From: Sphingobium cyanobacteriorum
GTDB taxonomy: Bacteria > Pseudomonadota > Alphaproteobacteria > Sphingomonadales > Sphingomonadaceae
NCBI RefSeq assembly: GCF_030580935.1
Contig: NZ_JAUQOM010000006.1
Coordinates: forward strand, 1 to 64,000
DNA: 64,000 bases
Direction of reading: 5' to 3'
The notes under the pieces were generated by a model. The model did no database searches. It was given only the letters and a program-made list of their open reading frames with translations, and was not told the DNA's origin. A program made the translations under genes and the position numbers. This document shows, piece after piece, positions 43,997 through 53,134 of this stretch; position 1 is the stretch's first letter; the number at the start of each line of letters is the position of its first letter.

Positions 43997-45292
43997 ATGA
44001 CCTTCCGCCTCTCCACTACCGACGCCGATTTCGCGGCCGCCTTCACCACGCTGGTCAACGATCGCCGTGAAGCGGACGAGGATGTCTCGCGCGATGTCAC
44101 CGCGATCCTGAAAGCCGTGCGCGCCGGCGGCGACGCGGCGCTGGCCGACTATACCCGGCGCTTCGACCGCCACGACCTCAATGTCAGCGGCTGGTCGGTA
44201 ACGGCGGCCGAAACCCGCGCCGCGCTGGATGGCATCTCCACCGAACTGCGGGACGCGCTGGAACTCGCCGCCGCGCGCATCACCGCCTATCATGAAAAGC
44301 AGCGTCCGCAGGACAGCGACGGCGTGGACAGCGCGGGCGTGCGCCTGGGCGCGCGCTGGAGCGCCGTGGACGCCGCCGGCCTCTATGTGCCCGGTGGCCG
44401 CGCCGCCTATCCCAGCTCACTGCTGATGAACGTCATCCCCGCCAAGGTTGCGGGCGTCCGCCGCATCGCCATGGTGACGCCGACGCCGGGCGGCGAGATC
44501 AACCCGCTGGTCCTCGCCGCCGCGCAGATCGCGGGGATCGAGGAAATCTGGCGGGTCGGCGGGGCGCAGGCCGTCGCCGCGCTCGCCTATGGCACTGACC
44601 GGATCGCGCCGGTGGACGTGATCACCGGCCCCGGCAATGCCTGGGTGGCCGAAGCCAAGCGGCAGCTTTATGGCGTGGTTGGCATCGACATGGTCGCCGG
44701 CCCTTCGGAAATCGTCGTCGTCGCCGATGGCCGGAACGATCCCGAATGGACCGCTGCCGACCTGCTCAGCCAGTCGGAACATGACCCGACCAGCCAGTCG
44801 ATCCTGTTCACCGACGACGCGGCCTTCGCCGATGCCGTCGCGCAAGCGGTCGATCGCCAGATTCCGGCGCTGTCCACCAGTGCCGTCGCGCGCACCAGTT
44901 GGGACGTCAATGGCGCGATCATCCTGGTCCGCGACCTGGACGAAGCCATGCCGCTGGTCGACCGCCTGGCGCCCGAACATCTGGAACTCGCGGTGGACGA
45001 TCCCGAACCCTTGTTCGCGCAGGTCCGCCATGCCGGTTCCGTGTTCCTCGGCCGGATGACGCCCGAAGCGGTGGGCGATTATGTCGCCGGGCCGAACCAT
45101 GTGCTGCCCACCGGCCGCCGCGCCCGTTTCTCGTCGGGGCTGTCGGTGCTCGATTTCATGAAGCGCACCAGCTTCCTCAGCCTGGATGTTGCCGCGATCG
45201 GTGCGATCGGCCCCGCCGCCGTCGCGCTGGCGCAGGCGGAAGGGCTGCCCGCGCACGCCGCTTCGGTGGCGTTGCGCCTCAAAAAACAATAG
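43997..45292 (+). CDS. hisD: histidinol dehydrogenase
   Basis: Zinc-dependent NAD enzyme for the last two steps of histidine synthesis. Visible motifs include GARWSAVDAAGLYVPGG, VDVITGPGNAWVAEAKRQL, GPSEIVVVAD, the zinc ligands in SQSEHDPTSQ, the catalytic EH in LAPEHLEL, and GPNHVLPTGRRARFSSGLS. The length of 431 residues is standard. It follows hisG across an intergenic repeat and lies 9 bp before nusB. Confidence 0.97.
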   Translation: MTFRLSTTDADFAAAFTTLVNDRREADEDVSRDVTAILKAVRAGGDAALADYTRRFDRHDLNVSGWSVTAAETRAALDGISTELRDALELAAARITAYHEKQRPQDSDGVDSAGVRLGARWSAVDAAGLYVPGGRAAYPSSLLMNVIPAKVAGVRRIAMVTPTPGGEINPLVLAAAQIAGIEEIWRVGGAQAVAALAYGTDRIAPVDVITGPGNAWVAEAKRQLYGVVGIDMVAGPSEIVVVADGRNDPEWTAADLLSQSEHDPTSQSILFTDDAAFADAVAQAVDRQIPALSTSAVARTSWDVNGAIILVRDLDEAMPLVDRLAPEHLELAVDDPEPLFAQVRHAGSVFLGRMTPEAVGDYVAGPNHVLPTGRRARFSSGLSVLDFMKRTSFLSLDVAAIGAIGPAAVALAQAEGLPAHAASVALRLKKQ

Positions 45293-45301
45293 GGATAGCC
45301 C

Positions 45302-45748
45302 ATGAACGACCGCTCCAAATCCCGCTCTGCCGCGCGCCTCGCTGCGGTCCAGGCGCTCTACCAGCTCGAAATGGAGGGCACGCCCGTTCCTGTCCTGCTG
45401 CATGAATTTCACCAGCATCGCCTGGGCGCGACGATCGAGGACGTGACCTACGCTCCGGCGGAGGAACCCTTCTTCGACGATGTCGTGACCGGCGTGGACC
45501 GTCGCCGCGACGAGATCGACGCCCTGATCGCCGCCCGTTTGTCGAGCGGCTGGAGCCTCGACCGGCTCGACAAGCCGATGCGCCAGATATTGCGCGCCGG
45601 CACCTATGAACTGCTCGCCCGCGCCGATGTCGGCACCGGCACCGTCATCAGCGAATATGTCGATGTCGCCCATGCCTTTTACGACAAGCGCGAATCGGGC
45701 TTCGTCAACGGCCTGCTCGACGGCGTGGCGAAGGATGTGCGGAAGTAG
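45302..45748 (+). CDS. nusB: transcription antitermination factor NusB
   Basis: RNA-binding protein that with NusE recognises boxA in rRNA leaders. The 148-residue helical protein shows ARLAAVQALYQLEMEG at the N-terminus, DALIAARLSSGWSLDRLDK in the middle, and EYVDVAHAFYDKRESGFVNG with LLDGVAKDVR at the end. It lies between hisD and thiL; nusB-thiL pairing is common in bacteria. Confidence 0.96.
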   Translation: MNDRSKSRSAARLAAVQALYQLEMEGTPVPVLLHEFHQHRLGATIEDVTYAPAEEPFFDDVVTGVDRRRDEIDALIAARLSSGWSLDRLDKPMRQILRAGTYELLARADVGTGTVISEYVDVAHAFYDKRESGFVNGLLDGVAKDVRK

Positions 45749-45758
45749 GAGAGCGGCG

Positions 45759-45780
45759 TGCTCCTGCCTTCGCAGGAGCA
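45759..45780. repeat. short hairpin TGCTCCTGC-CTTC-GCAGGAGCA
   Basis: A perfect 9-bp stem with a CTTC loop lies in the 55-bp gap between nusB and thiL. It has no T-run, so it looks more like a short repeat or processing site than a terminator. Confidence 0.5.
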
Positions 45781-45803
45781 TGTGGATGGGCTAGGCATTG
45801 CCC

Positions 45804-46718
45804 ATGTCCGCCGAATCCCGTTTCCTTACCCTGCTGCGCCTGCTGGCGAACGATCCTGCGGCGCAGGGGCTGGCCGACGATGTCGCCATCCTGCCCGTCG
45901 GCGACACCCGCCTGATCCTGACCAGCGACACGATGGTCGAGGGCGTCCATTATCTCCCCACTGATCCGCCCGCCGATATCGGCTGGAAGCTGGCGGCAGT
46001 GAACCTGTCCGATCTCGCGGCCAAGGGTGCGAAGCCGGTCGGCTGCCTGCTCAACTACGCGCTGTCCGGCGATGATGGCTGGGATGCCGCCTTTCTCGAA
46101 GGGCTGGGCGAAGCGCTCGACCGCTATGCCATGCCGCTGCTGGGCGGCGACACGGTCAAGATGCCCGCAGCGTCCGCACGCAGCTACAGCCTGACCGCGA
46201 TCGGCGCGGCGAACGGCGCCGTCCCGACCCGCAGCGGGGCACAGCCGGGCGACCGCCTCTATCTCAGCGGCCCGGTGGGCGACGCGGGCATCGGCCTTGC
46301 CCTTGCCCGCGCCGATCCGCGCGCATCCGGTCCGCTGGTGGATGCCTATCGCCGCCCGCGCCCGCGCCTGGCCGAAGGCGCGCTGCTCGCCCCTCATGCG
46401 CGCGCGATGATGGATGTATCGGACGGTCTGCTGATCGACGCATCACGCATGGCGCAGGCCAGCCACGTCGCGATCATCATCGACCATATCCCTCTGTCCC
46501 CCGCGCTGGAACGGGCGCGCGGCGCCAGTACCGCGGTCCAGATCGCGGCGGCGCGGGCGGGGGACGATTATGAACTGCTCTTCACCCTGCCGCGCGGGGT
46601 GACGCCGCCGGTGCGCGCCATTCCGGTCGGCCATGTCGCGGCCGGATCGGGCCTGACCCTCATGATCGACGGCGCGGTCATCCCTCTGCCCGATACGCTC
46701 GGCTGGGAACATGGCTGA
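45804..46718 (+). CDS. thiL: thiamine-monophosphate kinase
   Basis: Phosphorylates thiamine monophosphate to the active cofactor. The 304-residue protein of the PurM-like fold shows DDVAILPVGDTRLILTSDTM, VNLSDLAAKGAKPVGCL, GGDTVK and MMDVSDGLLIDASRMA, and GDDYELLFT near the end. ATG 45804 is preferred to a TTG two codons upstream. It converges on the DUF1345 gene with only 5 bp between the stops. Confidence 0.95.
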   Translation: MSAESRFLTLLRLLANDPAAQGLADDVAILPVGDTRLILTSDTMVEGVHYLPTDPPADIGWKLAAVNLSDLAAKGAKPVGCLLNYALSGDDGWDAAFLEGLGEALDRYAMPLLGGDTVKMPAASARSYSLTAIGAANGAVPTRSGAQPGDRLYLSGPVGDAGIGLALARADPRASGPLVDAYRRPRPRLAEGALLAPHARAMMDVSDGLLIDASRMAQASHVAIIIDHIPLSPALERARGASTAVQIAAARAGDDYELLFTLPRGVTPPVRAIPVGHVAAGSGLTLMIDGAVIPLPDTLGWEHG

Positions 46719-46723
46719 TCCGG

Positions 46724-47359
46724 TCAGCCGCCGCCCAGCACGTTGATGGTGAAGGCCAGGATGCCCAGGTTGAACAGGAAGGCGGCAAGGCACTGGAACA
46801 GCGCCGTCCGCCGCATCGCCGTCGCCGTCACCGCCACGTCGGACGTCTGGAAGGTCATGCCCAGGGTGAAGGCGAAATAGAGGAAGTCCCAATAGCCCGG
46901 CTCCTCCTCGTCCGGGAAATCCAGCCCGCCCCGGTCCCTGCCAGTCTTGTCCGGCAGGTAGAAATTATGGGCATAATGCATCGCATAGACGAGGTTGGAA
47001 AACAGCCAGGCGATCAGCAAAGTCGCCAGCAGCAGCGCGATCATCGCTCCGTTCGGCCCGCCATGCTGGCTGATCGCCACGCCGACCGCGACCAGGATCA
47101 CCAGGCTGACGATCGCCGTCAGCAGCAGCATCAGCCCGCGATTGGCGTCATTGGCCTGCGCCTTGCGCCGCATCGACGCGGCATCGGCGTCGATCAGCGG
47201 CACGACCGAGGCCATGAAGGCGATGGCGGCCAGGTTAAACCCCGCCATCACCGCTTCATGCCAGGGAATCCAGAAGGCCAGCGGCATAACCAGCGCCAGC
47301 AGCGCCAGAAACATGCCATATCGCCAGGGGAAGAGGGGGGAGGCGCGCATGGCAGGCAT
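46724..47359 (-). CDS. DUF1345 family membrane protein
   Basis: About 211 residues with five hydrophobic segments, for example YGMFLALLALVMPLAFWIP and AMIALLLATLLIAWLFSNLV. The family core is HYAHNFYLPD followed by YWDFLYFAFTLGMTFQTSDV. DUF1345 proteins are inner-membrane proteins of unknown role. The start is uncertain (ATG 47359 or 47350; no clear ribosome-binding site). It begins about 30 bp after the ClpP-like gene on the same strand, so the two may be co-transcribed. Confidence 0.87.
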   Translation of the reverse strand: MPAMRASPLFPWRYGMFLALLALVMPLAFWIPWHEAVMAGFNLAAIAFMASVVPLIDADAASMRRKAQANDANRGLMLLLTAIVSLVILVAVGVAISQHGGPNGAMIALLLATLLIAWLFSNLVYAMHYAHNFYLPDKTGRDRGGLDFPDEEEPGYWDFLYFAFTLGMTFQTSDVAVTATAMRRTALFQCLAAFLFNLGILAFTINVLGGG

Positions 47360-47390
47360 CAAAGGCGTCCGTGCGCCGTCTGACAAGGGC

Positions 47391-47966
47391 TTACAGCACG
47401 CCGGCGATCAATCCCAGCGCCTGCGCCTCGTTCGCCTCCAGATACCAGTTCTCCGGCGCCTTCTCCAGCAATTGCTCCATCGTCACCTGCGACCCCAGGA
47501 TCAGGTTCGCAAAGCCTTCATTCTGGATCGCGATCGAGGATTCGATCTCGTTCAGCGTTGCCTTCAACGTCGCGATGCAGGTGGAGAGCGGCCCGGCCAA
47601 CTGGATGGTCTTGGTGATGAGCCGCTCATGGATCATCAGCCGGGTGCCGCGCGTCAGGTAGCGATTTTCGGTCGCGAAGAAGCTCATGAAGGTCGCGCCG
47701 GCGGAATAGACCGCCGTGCGTCCCATGAACACCAGCCGCCGGTCGGGATAGAGTTCGGAATGGAAGCGGATATCCTCGCCCATCAGCCGGGCGATCTCCG
47801 GGTCGCCGCCCAGGGTCGAAATCTCGACCACCACCAGCCCAGTCTGCGGCGCGGTGGACAGGCAATTCTTGAAATGCAGATACATGCCATGATCGACCAC
47901 GCCCGACAGCATGATCGAGGGGAACTCGAAATCCTTGGGGCCAAGCATCGGCGCGGTCATCAGCAT
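47391..47966 (-). CDS. ClpP-like serine peptidase homologue (S14 fold)
   Basis: 191 residues with the ClpP/crotonase layout: VVVEISTLGGDPEIARLMGE (oxyanion strand), then VYSAGATFMSFF, where the Ser would be the nucleophile, then LMIHERL with the catalytic His. No long N-terminal axial loop is obvious, so it is unlikely to be the housekeeping ClpP. AAGGA precedes ATG 47966. It sits between ruvA (divergent) and a DUF1345 gene. Its partner ATPase, if any, is not in the window. Confidence 0.75.
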   Translation of the reverse strand: MLMTAPMLGPKDFEFPSIMLSGVVDHGMYLHFKNCLSTAPQTGLVVVEISTLGGDPEIARLMGEDIRFHSELYPDRRLVFMGRTAVYSAGATFMSFFATENRYLTRGTRLMIHERLITKTIQLAGPLSTCIATLKATLNEIESSIAIQNEGFANLILGSQVTMEQLLEKAPENWYLEANEAQALGLIAGVL

Positions 47967-48106
47967 GAAGGTGTCCTTGAAAGGGAAAGTCGCGCTGCAC
48001 TACGCTTGGGGCGGCAAAAGGTGCCGCGCTTTTGACTGGCGCGCGGCGCGGGAGGCTGTAAAGAACAGATCATGACCAAAGGGCGGGACGCCGAAGGGCA
48101 GGGCAG

Positions 48107-48715
48107 ATGATCGCGAAACTCAAGGGCTTGCTGGACAGCACGGGCATCGACCACGCCATCATCGATGTGGGCGGCGTGGGCTATCTGGTCGGCGCCTCCT
48201 CGCGCACGCTCGCCGCGCTGGGGCCGGTCGGCGAAGCGGTGACGATCCACACCGAAATGCTGGTCGCGGCGGATTCGATCCGGCTGGTCGGCTTCGCCCG
48301 CGCCGATGAACGCGACTGGTATCGGCTGCTCACCCATGTCCAGGGCGTGGGATCGCGCGTCGCGCTGGCGATCCTCTCCGCGCTCGAACCGCTGGATCTG
48401 CACCGCGCCGTCGCCATGGGCGACAAGGCGATGATCGCGCGGGCGAACGGCGTCGGCCCGAAACTCGCCCAGCGCATCGTCAATGAATTGAAGGACAAGA
48501 TCGGCACGGCCCCCGCTGGCGGCCCGATCGGCATGGGCGGCGTGGTGGCGCTCCCGACCGGCAGCTTCGCCGCCGACGCCCTCTCTGCGCTCCAGAATCT
48601 GGGCTTCAAGCCGCATGAAGCCAGCACCGCCGTCGCCGCCGCCGAAGAGGAACTGGGCGACAATGCCAGCCTCGACGCGCTGGTCCGCCTGGCGCTGCGG
48701 AAGGCGGCGAAGTGA
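48107..48715 (+). CDS. ruvA: Holliday junction DNA helicase subunit RuvA
   Basis: Tetramer that binds Holliday junctions and loads RuvB. The 202-residue protein begins [13 protein letters not shown]. The two helix-hairpin-helix motifs are [14 protein letters not shown] and [19 protein letters not shown], and the flexible linker leads to the C-terminal RuvB-binding three-helix domain ([17 protein letters not shown]). It overlaps ruvB by 4 bp. ruvC is not in the window. Confidence 0.97.
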   Translation: MIAKLKGLLDSTGIDHAIIDVGGVGYLVGASSRTLAALGPVGEAVTIHTEMLVAADSIRLVGFARADERDWYRLLTHVQGVGSRVALAILSALEPLDLHRAVAMGDKAMIARANGVGPKLAQRIVNELKDKIGTAPAGGPIGMGGVVALPTGSFAADALSALQNLGFKPHEASTAVAAAEEELGDNASLDALVRLALRKAAK

Positions 48716-49734
48716 GCGACGACGATCGCCTCCTCACCCCCGCGCGGCGTCCTGAGGATGTTGACGCCGCGCTGCGCCCGAAATCGCTGGACGAATTTAT
48801 CGGCCAGCAGGCGGCGCGCGAAAATCTGCGCATCTTCATCCAGGCGGCGCGGTCGCGGGGCGACGCGCTCGACCATGTGCTGTTCTTCGGCCCGCCGGGC
48901 CTTGGCAAGACCACGCTGGCGCAGATCGTCGCCAAGGAAATGGGCGTGGGCTTTCGCGCCACCTCCGGCCCGGTCATCGCCAAGTCGGGCGACCTGGCCG
49001 CCTTGCTCACCAATCTGGATGAGGGCGATGTCCTGTTCGTGGACGAAATCCATCGCCTGAACCCGGCGGTCGAGGAAGTCCTCTATCCCGCGATGGAGGA
49101 CCGCGCGCTCGACCTGATGATCGGGGAGGGGCCGTCCGCCCGCTCGGTCCGCATCGACCTGCCGCGCTTCACCCTGGTCGGCGCGACCACGCGGCAGGGG
49201 TTGCTGACCACGCCTTTGCGCGACCGCTTCGGCATTCCGGTGCGGTTGCAATTCTACACGGTGGAGGAACTGGAACTGGTCGTCCGTCGCGCCGCGCGGC
49301 TGCTCGACCTTGCCATCACGCCCGATGGCGCGGTGGAGATCGCCCGCCGCTCGCGCGGCACCCCGCGCATCGCCGGGCGGCTGCTGCGCCGGGTGCGTGA
49401 TTTCGCCAATGTCGCGGGCGTTGCCGCTGTCGATGCCAAGGTCGCCGACGCCTCGCTGATGCGGCTGGAGGTCGATCATCTCGGCCTCGACCTCATGGAC
49501 CGGCGCTATCTGATGATGATCGCCGACATTTATCGCGGCGGCCCGGTGGGCGTGGAAACGCTCGCCGCCGGCTTGTCCGAAGCGCGCGACACGATCGAGG
49601 AAGTGGTCGAACCCTATCTGATCCAGCTCGGCCTCATCGCCCGCACCGCCCGCGGCCGCTGCCTCAACGGTCCCGGCTGGAAGCATCTGGGCCTCAACCC
49701 GCCGCAGGATGTGCAGAACGGCCTGTTTGATTAA
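48712..49734 (+). CDS. ruvB: Holliday junction DNA helicase subunit RuvB
   Basis: AAA+ motor that drives branch migration in recombinational repair. Walker A is GPPGLGKTT, Walker B is [15 protein letters not shown], sensor 1 is [20 protein letters not shown], and the arginine-finger region is [19 protein letters not shown]. The winged-helix C-terminus ends LIARTARGR. It has 340 residues. It starts with GTG 48712, overlapping the ruvA stop (GTGA), so translation is coupled. Confidence 0.97.
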   Translation: MSDDDRLLTPARRPEDVDAALRPKSLDEFIGQQAARENLRIFIQAARSRGDALDHVLFFGPPGLGKTTLAQIVAKEMGVGFRATSGPVIAKSGDLAALLTNLDEGDVLFVDEIHRLNPAVEEVLYPAMEDRALDLMIGEGPSARSVRIDLPRFTLVGATTRQGLLTTPLRDRFGIPVRLQFYTVEELELVVRRAARLLDLAITPDGAVEIARRSRGTPRIAGRLLRRVRDFANVAGVAAVDAKVADASLMRLEVDHLGLDLMDRRYLMMIADIYRGGPVGVETLAAGLSEARDTIEEVVEPYLIQLGLIARTARGRCLNGPGWKHLGLNPPQDVQNGLFD

Positions 49735-49838
49735 CCGGGGCGACCGGAAAGCGATGGCCGTTGCGGCAGGGCGAAGCTATAGGCTTGCATAAGGATCAGG
49801 CGCGCGCCAGACGCGCCGGAAAGCACAGGAGTCGAGCC

Positions 49839-51617
49839 TTGAGGGCGATCGAGAAATTCCCCAGCCTGGTGACGATGTTCTTCGCCCGCGCCGCCGAAAG
49901 GGGCGGCGCGCCCTTCCTCTGGCGCAAGAGCGGCGGCGCGTGGCACAGCCAGAGCTGGGCCGAGGTCGCGCAGCAGGTCGCGTCGCTCGCCGCCGCGCTG
50001 CGGGCGCTGGGGCTGCAAGCGGGCGATCCGGTGATGCTGGTCAGCGAAAACCGGCCGGAATTCTGCATCGCCGATTTGGCGATCATGGCGGCCGGCTGCG
50101 TCACCGTGCCGACCTACACCACCAACACGACGCGCGATCACCAGCATATCCTGACCGACAGCGGCGCGCGCGCGGTCATCGTGTCGACCGCGAAACTGGC
50201 GCAGGCGCTGATGCCCGCCGTCGTCCGGTCGCAGGCCAGCTTCGTCATCGGCATGGAGCCGCTGCGCGGGGCACAGGGCCAGTGCGCCTGTCATCTGTGG
50301 AGCGACCTGATCGCCGCCCATCCGGCCGATGTGGCCGCGATCGCCGCCGCCCAGAGCGCGACCCGCAACGACCAGGCCTGCATCATCTACACCAGCGGCA
50401 CCGGCGGCGCGCCGCGCGGGGTGATGCAGCATCATGGCGCGATCCTCGCCAATGTGGAGGGCGCGGGCGCGATCGTGGCGGAGGATTTCGGCTGGGGCGA
50501 GGAGGTGTTCCTCTCCTTCCTGCCCCTGTCCCATGCCTATGAACATAGCGGCGGCCAGTTCCTGCCCATGCTGCTGGGCGGGCAGATTTATTATGCCGAA
50601 GGGCTGGAAAAGCTCGCCTCCAATATCGAGGAAGCCCGTCCGACCATCATGGTCGTCGTCCCCCGCCTGTTCGAAGTGCTGCGCGCGCGCATCATCAAGT
50701 CGATCGAGAAGCAGGGCAAATTCCCGGCCTATCTGCTGGGTCAGGCGCTGCGCATCGCGGCCAGGGAACAGGCAGGCAAGGGGTCGGTGCTCGACCTGCC
50801 GATGAAATTACTGCTGTCCCGCACGCTGATCCCCAAGATTCGCGCGCGCTTCGGCGGGCGGATGAAGGCGCTGGTGTCGGGCGGGGCGCCGCTCAACCCC
50901 GATGTCGGCCTCTTCTTCCACGCCATGGGGCTGACGTTGCTCCAGGGTTATGGCCAGACCGAAGCCGGCCCGGTGGTCAGTTGCAACCGCCCGCGCGCCG
51001 GCATCGCCATGGACACGGTCGGCCCGCCGCTCGACGGAGTGGAAGTCAGGATCGCCGAGGATGGCGAGATATTGGTGCGCGGCGAACTGGTCATGCACGG
51101 CTATTGGCGTAACCCGGCGGAAACCGAAAAGGCGCTTCAGGACGGCTGGCTCCATACCGGCGACATCGGCGAATTCGACGCGAAGGGCCGCATTCGCATC
51201 ACCGACCGCAAGAAGGACCTGATCGTCAACGACAAGGGCGACAATGTCTCACCGCAGAAGGTTGAAGGGATGCTGACGCTCCAGGTCGAGATCGGCCAGG
51301 CCATGGTCCATGGCGACCGGCGGCCGCATCTGGTCGGGCTGATCGTGCCTGATGCCGAATGGACGCGCGAATGGGCGGCGGCGCAGGGCGTGGCGATCGA
51401 TGCGGTGGCGGCGAACCCGGCCTATATGGCGGCGCTGCGCGCGGCGGTGGACCGGGTGAATGCCGACCTGTCGGTGATCGAGCGCGTTCGCCGCTTCATT
51501 CTGGCCGATGAACCCTTCACCATCGAAAATGAGGAAATGACCCCCTCTATGAAGATCCGCCGCCATGTGATCCGCAAACGCTATGCGGACCGGCTGGACG
51601 CGCTGTACAAGGGGTGA
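49839..51617 (+). CDS. long-chain acyl-CoA synthetase-like AMP-forming ligase
   Basis: Adenylate-forming enzyme of the FAA1/long-chain acyl-CoA synthetase group, 592 residues. The phosphate loop reads YTSGTGGAPRGVM, followed by LPLSHAYEHSGGQFLP, GYGQTEAGPVVSCNRPR, WLHTGDIGEFDAKGRIRITD and RKKDLIVNDKGDNVSPQKVE. The last part holds the catalytic-lysine region TPSMKIRRHVI. The frame starts with TTG at 49839: AGGAG lies 7 nt upstream and no suitable ATG precedes the conserved N-terminus. It lies alone after ruvB and converges on the type I secretion operon. Fatty-acid specificity is inferred from the subgroup. Confidence 0.9.
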   Translation: MRAIEKFPSLVTMFFARAAERGGAPFLWRKSGGAWHSQSWAEVAQQVASLAAALRALGLQAGDPVMLVSENRPEFCIADLAIMAAGCVTVPTYTTNTTRDHQHILTDSGARAVIVSTAKLAQALMPAVVRSQASFVIGMEPLRGAQGQCACHLWSDLIAAHPADVAAIAAAQSATRNDQACIIYTSGTGGAPRGVMQHHGAILANVEGAGAIVAEDFGWGEEVFLSFLPLSHAYEHSGGQFLPMLLGGQIYYAEGLEKLASNIEEARPTIMVVVPRLFEVLRARIIKSIEKQGKFPAYLLGQALRIAAREQAGKGSVLDLPMKLLLSRTLIPKIRARFGGRMKALVSGGAPLNPDVGLFFHAMGLTLLQGYGQTEAGPVVSCNRPRAGIAMDTVGPPLDGVEVRIAEDGEILVRGELVMHGYWRNPAETEKALQDGWLHTGDIGEFDAKGRIRITDRKKDLIVNDKGDNVSPQKVEGMLTLQVEIGQAMVHGDRRPHLVGLIVPDAEWTREWAAAQGVAIDAVAANPAYMAALRAAVDRVNADLSVIERVRRFILADEPFTIENEEMTPSMKIRRHVIRKRYADRLDALYKG

Positions 51618-51664
51618 AGGGGCGCTTCGGCGGCAAGCATTTGTTCAACCGGCCGGTCCGTCCC

Positions 51665-53134
51665 CTACCGCTCGCGGCCTGCCTCTACGCTCGCCTGCAT
51701 CAGGGGGGACAATATATATTGGATGATCCGCCGCCGTCCGGTGCGGATTTCGGCCTGCACCCGCATCCCTGAACTCAACCGCAACAAATGGCAGTCAGCC
51801 GATCCCGTGCGGCAATCCCCCGATCGCAGCGCCGTGTCGTTCAGGCGCACCCGTACCTTGAAGCCGGTCGGCGCGGCCGGATCGGGCCGACTATTCTCGT
51901 CCAGCCCCTGCACCGAATCCCGGCCGATCGAGGTGACGACGCCGTGCAGCATCCCGTAATCGGTGAAGGGAAAGGCATCGACCTTCACCTGCACCGCCTG
52001 GCCCAGCCGGACGAAGCCGATCTCGCCATTGGGCACCAGCGCCTCGACAAACAGCGGCCCGCCGCTCGGCACGATGTCGAGCAGGGGTTGCGCCGCCTGC
52101 ACCGTGCCGCCGACGGTGCGGACCTTCAACCGCTCGACCGTCCCATCCACTGGCGCGCGGATTTGCAACAGGGCGTTACGCCGCTGGGCCTTGGCCAGTT
52201 CCTGCCGGCGCAGGCTGGCATCGTCGCTCGCCTTGCTCAGGTCGGTCAGGCTGCCCCGCGCCAGTCCCTGACGCAATTGCGCCTGCTGCTGCGCCAGATC
52301 GGCCAAAGCCGCGCGGGCCTGCGCCGCCAGACTTTCCTGCTGCTCGATGTCCCGCAACCGCTCGATCCGCACCTGCTGGATCTGATAGACCGATACTTTC
52401 GACTGGTAGCCCTTGGCCGCCAGTTCGGTGCGCATCGCAATTTCCTTGTCCAGCAAGGCCAGCGTATCGACCATCATCGCGCGCTGGCGGACGGCGGAAT
52501 CGAGCTGCGCCTGTTTTTCCGCGCGCTGCTGGTCGATGCCGGCGGCGCGCGCGGCATATTCGCCGATGGTGGACCGGATCAACTGCTGCTGCACCGCCCG
52601 GTCCTGCGCCGACAGGCCCGGCACATCGGGCATGGCGATCCGCCCCGTGGTCAGATAGCCGACCAGCGCGCGCGACCGCGCCGCCTCCACCTGCGCGCTG
52701 TCCAGCCCGCGGCGCGCCTGGTCGGACTGGGCGCTCACCAGCGTCGGGTCGAGCGCGATCAGCAACTGGCCCCGGCGCACCCGGTCGCCCTCCGCCACGC
52801 GCAATTCGCGCACGACGCCAACGGATCCTTCGGCATCGCTGCCCGATCCGCCCCAGCTCACCGTCTGGACGCTGCCCAGCGGGGACACGCGGCCGGGCGC
52901 GGCGACGATGATGTCGACCTTGGCCAATATGCTCCACAGCAGGGCGATGCCCAGAAATCCGCAGAGCAGCCAGAGCAGCAGCCGGCCAGCCGGGCTGGGC
53001 GGGCTTTCGATGATCTCCAGCGCGGCGGGCAGGAATTCCGTCTCGTGCCGCTCGATCCGCCCGGCCGCCGCCGCCCGGTCGAGCGCCAGCGCTTGGCGCA
53101 CCATGTCCCAATGGCGGCTCAGGCTCTCTTTCAT
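51665..53134 (-). CDS. type I secretion periplasmic adaptor, HlyD family
   Basis: Membrane-fusion subunit that bridges the ABC transporter and an outer-membrane channel. The 489-residue protein has a cytosolic N-terminus of about 50 residues, one anchor (LLLWLLCGFLGIALLWSILA), a lipoyl-like strand pair (LRVAEGDRVRRGQLLIALDP; IRAPVDGTVERLKVRTVGGT), a long coiled coil rich in Gln and Ala between them, and a beta-barrel C-terminal part (LVPNGEIGFVRLGQAVQVKV). Its start overlaps the transporter stop by 4 bp. It is the last gene of the operon headed by the giant glycine-rich gene. No TolC-type gene is present. Confidence 0.93.
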   Translation of the reverse strand: MKESLSRHWDMVRQALALDRAAAAGRIERHETEFLPAALEIIESPPSPAGRLLLWLLCGFLGIALLWSILAKVDIIVAAPGRVSPLGSVQTVSWGGSGSDAEGSVGVVRELRVAEGDRVRRGQLLIALDPTLVSAQSDQARRGLDSAQVEAARSRALVGYLTTGRIAMPDVPGLSAQDRAVQQQLIRSTIGEYAARAAGIDQQRAEKQAQLDSAVRQRAMMVDTLALLDKEIAMRTELAAKGYQSKVSVYQIQQVRIERLRDIEQQESLAAQARAALADLAQQQAQLRQGLARGSLTDLSKASDDASLRRQELAKAQRRNALLQIRAPVDGTVERLKVRTVGGTVQAAQPLLDIVPSGGPLFVEALVPNGEIGFVRLGQAVQVKVDAFPFTDYGMLHGVVTSIGRDSVQGLDENSRPDPAAPTGFKVRVRLNDTALRSGDCRTGSADCHLLRLSSGMRVQAEIRTGRRRIIQYILSPLMQASVEAGRER

